A stretch of DNA of 64,000 bases from CAYNRG01 sp047973125 (GTDB taxonomy: Bacteria > Bacillota_I > Bacilli_A > Erysipelotrichales > Erysipelotrichaceae): assembly GCA_047973125.1 (NCBI GenBank), contig JBKEBK010000023.1:1-64000 (forward strand). Direction: 5' to 3'. Below, piece after piece: positions 60,036 to 64,000 of the stretch (position 1 is the first letter of the stretch; each line of letters opens with the position of its first letter). The position numbers were made by a program, and so were the translations under genes. The notes beneath the pieces were generated by a model that was not told the origin of the DNA, made no database searches, and worked only from the letters and a program-made list of their open reading frames with translations.

Positions 60036-61272
60036 TGGGTGCGACAATAATGATGGAAGAAGTAAAGCTAAAGCTTTCTCATCAATTCTAAAAATTAATG
60101 AAATTCTAAAAAAAGAAGACATTGATATAATACATCTTGAATGTGATTCAGTGTTTAATGATCAGTTTTTACATATCTATAATAGTAATGATATTACTAT
60201 AAAATCTTATGGTAAAGGGAAAAGACCGCAAATAAACTGTAGTGGAAATGGTTTGTGGTATCAAGATTATAGAGTGCAGCTAGATAATGTTAATCACACT
60301 AATAAGGGTTATGTATCATCGGCAATCCTACTTTATGATGTTTCAAGTGTTACTATAAAAAATATAGCTATAACCAATACTCCTAAATTTAAAGAGTGCT
60401 ATAGTGATCCTTATAAAATGTGTCGTACTGGAATATCAATTGTTGCACAAAATAATGGCATTATTTCTAATATATCGATAAGTGATGTAGTAATAAAAGA
60501 TGTTAATGGTAATGTATATGATAAACACATGAATAATGGTGGCATTATCTTCTCAGTACTAAAACCATTTGATGAATCTAAAACTGGTATTGCTAAATTT
60601 GATAAAATTACAGTTGAGAATTGTTATTTAAGTAATGTAAGCAGATGGGGTATTTCTGTAGGCTATACTTACAATCATAATCATTTTAATTCAGTTAATT
60701 TGTTAGAAGAAAAAATAAAAAAATTTAGTAATGAAAATATTTTAATTAGAAATAATTATGTTAAGAATATTGGGGGGGATGGAATAACTGTAATGTATGC
60801 AATAAAGCCTTTGGTTGAAAATAATATATGTGATACGGTTGCAAAGGATATAAATGATGAAATTTATAAACATCCCAGTGGAAGAGGCGGGATGGTGGCT
60901 GCGGGCATATGGCCTTGGAAGTGTAAGGATGCAGTGTTTAGATACAACCAAGGACTTAATACCAGACTTAATCAAGACGGTATGCCCTGGGATGCTGATT
61001 CTGGTGATGGAACAATTTATGAGTATAATTACAGTAGACTAAATGAAGGTGGTTGTGTGATGTTTTGCTTAGAAGAGTCAGTGAATAATATTTTTAGAAA
61101 CAATATAAGTTATGATGATTTAGTAGGAACAATAAGTCCTGCTCATAATAAAGATGCTGTAATTGAGAACAATACATTTCATAAAAGAAAGAGTACACCA
61201 CTTATTCGAAAAGGTATGGATGGTGGTAAATATACACTAAAGGATAATTTGATAATTGATTTAGATGATTAA
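59995..61272 (+). CDS. Cytosolic right-handed parallel beta-helix protein
   Basis: A 425-residue protein with repeated beta-helix rungs (SSVTIKNIAITNTPKF, NGIISNISISDVVIKDVN, FDKITVENCYLSNVS, NENILIRNNYVKNIGGDGI) of the kind found in polysaccharide lyases and some glycosidases. A PWDADSGDGTIYEYNYSRLN block and GGCVMFCLEE follow, frequent in such folds. No signal peptide is present, so it acts inside. It is last in the AraC-linked sugar ABC operon and may process the imported glycan. The start at 59995 has AGGGAGA 6 nt upstream. Confidence 0.7.
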   Translation: MIKKSIEYFVSSFNGCDNNDGRSKAKAFSSILKINEILKKEDIDIIHLECDSVFNDQFLHIYNSNDITIKSYGKGKRPQINCSGNGLWYQDYRVQLDNVNHTNKGYVSSAILLYDVSSVTIKNIAITNTPKFKECYSDPYKMCRTGISIVAQNNGIISNISISDVVIKDVNGNVYDKHMNNGGIIFSVLKPFDESKTGIAKFDKITVENCYLSNVSRWGISVGYTYNHNHFNSVNLLEEKIKKFSNENILIRNNYVKNIGGDGITVMYAIKPLVENNICDTVAKDINDEIYKHPSGRGGMVAAGIWPWKCKDAVFRYNQGLNTRLNQDGMPWDADSGDGTIYEYNYSRLNEGGCVMFCLEESVNNIFRNNISYDDLVGTISPAHNKDAVIENNTFHKRKSTPLIRKGMDGGKYTLKDNLIIDLDD

Positions 61273-61311
61273 AAAACAGATAAGAGCCCTCTTATATAAT
61301 TAAGATAAAGA

Positions 61312-61340
61312 TTGACTAAATACATCATTTTTGTTATATT
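61312..61340 (+). promoter_or_regulatory. rplK-rplA promoter
   Basis: TTGACT (61312-61317) and TATATT (61335-61340) are 17 nt apart, giving a leader of about 90 nt before rplK. A small ATAAGA/TCTTAT hairpin at 61280-61295 ends the upstream operon region. Confidence 0.7.
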
Positions 61341-61368
61341 ATAAAGGCACTGTGTGCAAAAAAAGAGC

Positions 61369-61400
61369 GTGGAAGGACAAACAACAGTCCGTTATACCAC
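61369..61400 (+). promoter_or_regulatory. rplK leader hairpin, candidate L1 autoregulation site
   Basis: In the leader GTGG (61369-61372) and CCAC (61397-61400) close an outer stem, and GGAC (61375-61378) pairs with GTCC (61387-61390) around AAACAACA, with an internal loop AA / GTTATA. L1 represses the rplK-rplA mRNA in E. coli by binding its leader. This element has the size and position for such control; the structure match is inferred. Confidence 0.5.
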
Positions 61401-61434
61401 TGCACTGACTAACTAAATAAGGAGGAAATGTCAA

Positions 61435-61857
61435 GTGAGTAAAAAAGTTGCAAAAATTTGTAAGCTTCAGTTTCAAGCTGGACAAGCAAAACCAGGTCCT
61501 GCACTGGCTTCAGCAGGAATCAACATGCCACAATTTTGTAGTGCATTTAATGATGCTACTAAAGAGCGTGGGCAAGATATCGTACCAGTAATTATTACTG
61601 CGTATGAAGATAAGAGTTTTGATTTTGTATTAAAGACAACACCGGCTGCTACATTATTAAAGAAAGCGGCTAATGTTGCAAAGGCTTCAGGAAATCCTAA
61701 AGCTATTAAGGCTGGAAAAATTACAGTTGATCAATTAAAAGAGATCGCTGAATATAAGATGCCTGATTTAAATGCCAATGATATTGAGGCTGCAATGAAA
61801 ATCATTGCAGGTACAGCTCGTAATATGGGTATCGTTGTAGAAGGCATGGAGGTTTAA
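61435..61857 (+). CDS. rplK: 50S ribosomal protein L11
   Basis: L11 of 140 residues, part of the GTPase-associated centre. It starts SKKVAKICKLQFQAGQAKPGP, where the usual loop sequence is AGKANPAPPVGPALG; here the segment is QAGQAKPGPALASAGINMPQFC, retaining the PGPALASAGIN core. GTG start at 61435 with AAGGAGGA upstream. It is followed by rplA after 2 nt. Its own promoter replaces the usual position next to nusG. Confidence 0.95.
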   Translation: MSKKVAKICKLQFQAGQAKPGPALASAGINMPQFCSAFNDATKERGQDIVPVIITAYEDKSFDFVLKTTPAATLLKKAANVAKASGNPKAIKAGKITVDQLKEIAEYKMPDLNANDIEAAMKIIAGTARNMGIVVEGMEV

Positions 61858-61859
61858 TC

Positions 61860-62537
61860 ATGGCAGGAAAAAAATATTTAGAAGCATTGAAATTAGTCGA
61901 TGTTAAGAAGACATATACACAAGAAGAGGCAGTTGCTCTTGCTAAAAAGACAAGTACAACAAAATTTGATGCCTCAGTAGAAGCAAGTTTTAACTTAAAT
62001 GTTGATCCTCGTCATGCTGATCAACAAATCCGTGGAGCAATGGTGCTTCCACATGGTACTGGTAAAGTACAAAAAGTATTAGTTGTAACTCAAGGAGCTA
62101 AGGAACAAGAAGCAAAAGATGCTGGGGCAGATTTTGTTGGTGGTAAAGAAATCCTTGAAGATATCAAAAAGGGTTGGTTTGAATTTGATGTTATCGTTGC
62201 TACTCCTGATATGATGGGAGAACTTGGTAAACTTGGTAAGGTTTTAGGACCTAAAGGTTTAATGCCAAATCCAAAGACTGGTACTGTTACTACAGATGTT
62301 GAAAAAGCTGTTAATGAAATTAAAAAGGGTAAAATTGAATATCGTGTAGATAAAGAAGGTAATATTAATGTTATGATTGGAAAAGTATCATTTACTGATG
62401 AAGCTTTACAAGAAAACTTTAAACTACTTTATGATACAATCAAAAAAGCAAGACCTGCAGCAGTTAAAGGAATATATATGCGCTCTGCTACAATTTCTAC
62501 AACTATGGGTCCTGGAATTAAAGTTATTGCAGAATAA
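61860..62537 (+). CDS. rplA: 50S ribosomal protein L1
   Basis: L1 of 225 residues, forming the L1 stalk and repressing its own operon. It has KKTSTTKFDASVEASFNLNV, VRGAMVLPHGTGK-type (IRGAMVLPHGTGKVQKVLV), LGKVLGPKGLMPNPKTGTV and the C-terminal GIYMRSATISTTMGPG. It is full length. A clear terminator follows, and rplJ-rplL are not next, so the ribosomal operon ends here. Confidence 0.97.
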   Translation: MAGKKYLEALKLVDVKKTYTQEEAVALAKKTSTTKFDASVEASFNLNVDPRHADQQIRGAMVLPHGTGKVQKVLVVTQGAKEQEAKDAGADFVGGKEILEDIKKGWFEFDVIVATPDMMGELGKLGKVLGPKGLMPNPKTGTVTTDVEKAVNEIKKGKIEYRVDKEGNINVMIGKVSFTDEALQENFKLLYDTIKKARPAAVKGIYMRSATISTTMGPGIKVIAE

Positions 62538-62558
62538 CATGTATTAGTTATAAATGAT

Positions 62559-62589
62559 AAGTGTTGGTAAATATACCGACACTTTTTTT
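62559..62589 (+). terminator. Terminator of rplK-rplA
   Basis: AAGTGTTGGTA (62559-62569) pairs with TACCGACACTT (62574-62584) with one G-U pair, followed by T residues. Confidence 0.88.
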
Positions 62590-62612
62590 AAATAAATGAT
62601 AGCAACATAAAT

Positions 62613-62640
62613 TTGACTTTTTTTGAAACTATGTTAGTAT
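62613..62640 (+). promoter_or_regulatory. Promoter of the beta-glucoside PTS operon
   Basis: TTGACT (62613-62618) and TAGTAT (62635-62640) with a 16-nt spacer, about 23 nt before the first RAT element. Confidence 0.5.
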
Positions 62641-62662
62641 ATAAATAATAAATCTCAATTAA

Positions 62663-62734
62663 GGGGTGTAACGTAATAGGCAGGACCTGAGTTGAAAAGA
62701 ATAGTTTATTCTTTTCAACTCAGGTCCTTTTTAT
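62663..62734 (+). promoter_or_regulatory. RAT antiterminator overlapping a strong terminator (switch 1)
   Basis: A RAT-like stretch (GGGGTGTAACGTAATAGGCAGG, 62663-62684, two overlapping blocks) precedes and overlaps a terminator whose 22-nt arms 62682-62703 and 62707-62728 pair perfectly, followed by T residues. Phosphorylation-controlled BglG/LicT binding would stabilise the RAT and block the terminator, letting the antiterminator gene be read when a beta-glucoside is present. Confidence 0.8.
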
Positions 62735-62763
62735 TATTTTGAGATGAGATGGGAGGCGATTGA

Positions 62764-63597
62764 TTGAAGGTAAAAAAGGTTTTAAATAATAATGTAGTTA
62801 TTGCAGAAGATGATGAGTATTGTGAATCTGTTGTTATCGGTCTGGGTATTGCTTTTAAATTAAAAATTGGTGAGGAGATACCAGCTGATAAAATCGAGAG
62901 AGTCTTCTCTTCGACTCAAAATGAAGAGAAAAAGCAATTGCAACAATTGGTAGAAACCATCCCTCAAACTTATTTTGATATAGCTATTGAAATTATTGAG
63001 TATGCGCAAAAGAATTTAAATAAAAAATTAAGCAATTCAATATATATCACTCTGACTGATCATATCAATTATATAAAGGAGCGAGTTGGATTGGGAATAT
63101 TACCAAAAAATTCTTTGAAATGGGAGATTAGACAGTATTATCCAAAAGAATATCAGGTTTCAATAAAAATAGTCGAACTATTGGAAGATGAATTTGAGTG
63201 TAAGTTAAATGATGATGAAGTTGCATCAATAGCTTTACACATTATCAATGCAGAAATTGATGATGTATCAATTAGAGATAGTATGGAGGCTATTCAACTT
63301 ATTGATCAAATCATGCAGATTATAAGATATCAGGGGAATATCATTAATGATATGGAAGATTTAAATTATCAAAGGCTAATAACCCACATACGTTTTTTTG
63401 TACAGCGAATATTATCAAAAAAGTATTCATTAGACACCAACCCCTTATATGAAATGGTTAAAAATTCATATCCTCAATCCTATGCGATAACAGAAAGAAT
63501 TAGAAGTTTTATTGAGGATAGTTTGAACTACTCTGTAAGTGATGATGAAGTCACTTATCTAGTTATTCATATTGAACGTATCTTAAATAGAAAATAA
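62764..63597 (+). CDS. licT: BglG/LicT-family transcription antiterminator
   Basis: A 277-residue RNA-binding antiterminator. The N-terminal CAT domain (VKKVLNNNVVIAEDDEYCES, VVIGLGIAFKLKIGEEI) binds RAT RNA; PRD1 has TDHINYI and ALHIINAEI, PRD2 has RLITHIRFFVQR and LVIHIERI, giving the four expected histidines for HPr- and EIIB-controlled phosphorylation. The start is TTG at 62764 with GGGAGG about 9 nt upstream. RAT/terminator switches lie on both sides. Confidence 0.93.
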   Translation: MKVKKVLNNNVVIAEDDEYCESVVIGLGIAFKLKIGEEIPADKIERVFSSTQNEEKKQLQQLVETIPQTYFDIAIEIIEYAQKNLNKKLSNSIYITLTDHINYIKERVGLGILPKNSLKWEIRQYYPKEYQVSIKIVELLEDEFECKLNDDEVASIALHIINAEIDDVSIRDSMEAIQLIDQIMQIIRYQGNIINDMEDLNYQRLITHIRFFVQRILSKKYSLDTNPLYEMVKNSYPQSYAITERIRSFIEDSLNYSVSDDEVTYLVIHIERILNRK

Positions 63598-63602
63598 AGG
63601 AA

Positions 63603-63674
63603 GTGTAACCTATCTAGAGTAGGGCAGGATCCAAATATAAAAGCAAATATTACTTTTATATTGGATCCTTTTAT
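63603..63674 (+). promoter_or_regulatory. Second RAT/terminator switch (switch 2)
   Basis: GTGTAACC...GGGCAGGATCC (63603-63632) again has RAT features and overlaps a terminator in which AGGATCC (63626-63632) pairs with GGATCCT (63663-63669) and the stem continues as AATATAAAAG/CTTTTATATT with one bulge. A T run follows. It lets the antiterminator control the PTS gene downstream. Confidence 0.8.
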
Positions 63675-63735
63675 TTATGACATTATTATGTCACTAGAAT
63701 TAATTTCATTTTAAAAAAATAAAAAGGAGAGCAAA

Positions 63736-64000
63736 ATGAAAAAATATGATGAATTAGCAAAGTTTATTATTAATAATGTAGGGGGTAAATCAAATGTGGT
63801 ATCTTTGACACATTGTGTTACAAGACTCCGTTTTAAACTTAAAGATGAAGGTAAAGCAAATACAGATGTGTTAAATAGTAATGATGGCATTGCTTCTGTT
63901 GTTCAAAAAGGTGGGCAATATCAAGTTGTAATTGGGAATAATGTTGAAGATGTATTTGATACAGTTATGGAAGTTGGAGGATTTTCTGATACGAAAGGAG
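63736..64000 (+). CDS. Beta-glucoside PTS IIBC component (3' truncated by window edge)
   Basis: The first 88 codons of a PTS EIIB domain of the glucose-glucoside type: KYDELAKFIINNVGGKSNVV, then SLTHCVTRLRFKLKDE with the phospho-accepting cysteine, and GIASVVQKGGQYQVVIG. This order fits BglP/AscF, where IIC and often IIA follow. AAAGGAGA precedes the ATG. It is the target of the licT antiterminator. The gene continues beyond 64000. Confidence 0.9.
   Translation, partial: MKKYDELAKFIINNVGGKSNVVSLTHCVTRLRFKLKDEGKANTDVLNSNDGIASVVQKGGQYQVVIGNNVEDVFDTVMEVGGFSDTKG

Noticed and set aside
60742..61042. Open frames on both strands within the beta-helix gene.
   Set aside because: They are low-complexity shadows of the real frame with no ribosome site or known motifs.

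Overview
The window is AT-rich (roughly 30% GC), densely packed DNA from a low-GC Gram-positive bacterium. Supporting signs are strong AGGAGG ribosome sites, TTG/GTG starts, lipoprotein signals, a Noc/Soj/Spo0J cluster, WhiA-YvcK-RapZ, and BglG-type antitermination. The gene content would suit a fermentative, probably gut-associated Firmicute of the Erysipelotrichia/Clostridia kind; that placement is inferred. TGG is the Trp codon and TGA is a stop. No tRNA, rRNA, CRISPR array or insertion sequence was seen.

Layout. 1-3.5 kb: end of a membrane protein, then rsmG-noc-parA-parB, an origin-proximal set. 3.5-12.4 kb: EamA transporter, CPBP membrane protein, a DbpA-like helicase with DEAC in place of DEAD, mnmE, RDD protein, tatD, DUF2130 protein, Imm-5-like protein, Nudix hydrolase, BaiN-like flavoprotein. 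12.5-28.3 kb: a large molybdenum/tungsten cofactor and selenium locus. moaC-moaA-moaB read right. Facing them are yqeB, yqeC, selD, xdhC and DUF1576 (the selenium-dependent molybdenum hydroxylase accessory set), and further upstream a second leftward run: a tungsten-type aldehyde ferredoxin oxidoreductase (AOR), a MoaD-like carrier, tungstate transporter tupABC, moeA, a moeA-PBP fusion and a MOSC protein. A ThiF/MoeB-like enzyme diverges from AOR. The only molybdopterin enzyme in the window is AOR.

29.3-36.4 kb: a LevR-like PRD regulator whose AAA+ domain looks degenerate heads an operon with a FrlC-like epimerase, a mannose-family PTS (IIA, IIB, IIC, IID) and a FrlB-like deglycase, together a likely route for Amadori products (fructosamines). 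36.4-39.2 kb: iron/siderophore ABC transporter behind a promoter with DtxR-like repeats. 39.2-44.4 kb: rapZ-yvcK-whiA, a small membrane protein, an Eis-like acetyltransferase, gapA. 44.5-49.8 kb: a membrane-anchored XRE protein with RCC1-like repeats, a GYF_2 protein, cysS-mrnC-rlmB, and a SigH-like factor.

49.8-62.5 kb: ahpF-ahpC (leftward), then rpmG-secE-nusG and rplK-rplA. About 8 kb of accessory genes separates nusG from rplK: a polytopic lipoprotein, an AraC regulator, a sugar ABC transporter, an unknown protein and a cytosolic beta-helix protein. 62.6-64 kb: a BglG/LicT antiterminator flanked by two RAT/terminator switches, then the start of a beta-glucoside PTS IIBC gene that runs off the window.

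The most distinctive part is the 12.5-28.3 kb locus. It joins tungstate uptake, pterin synthesis, metal insertion, a selenium-donor pathway and an AOR, and the AOR mRNA leader has a folded segment resembling the Moco/Tuco riboswitch.
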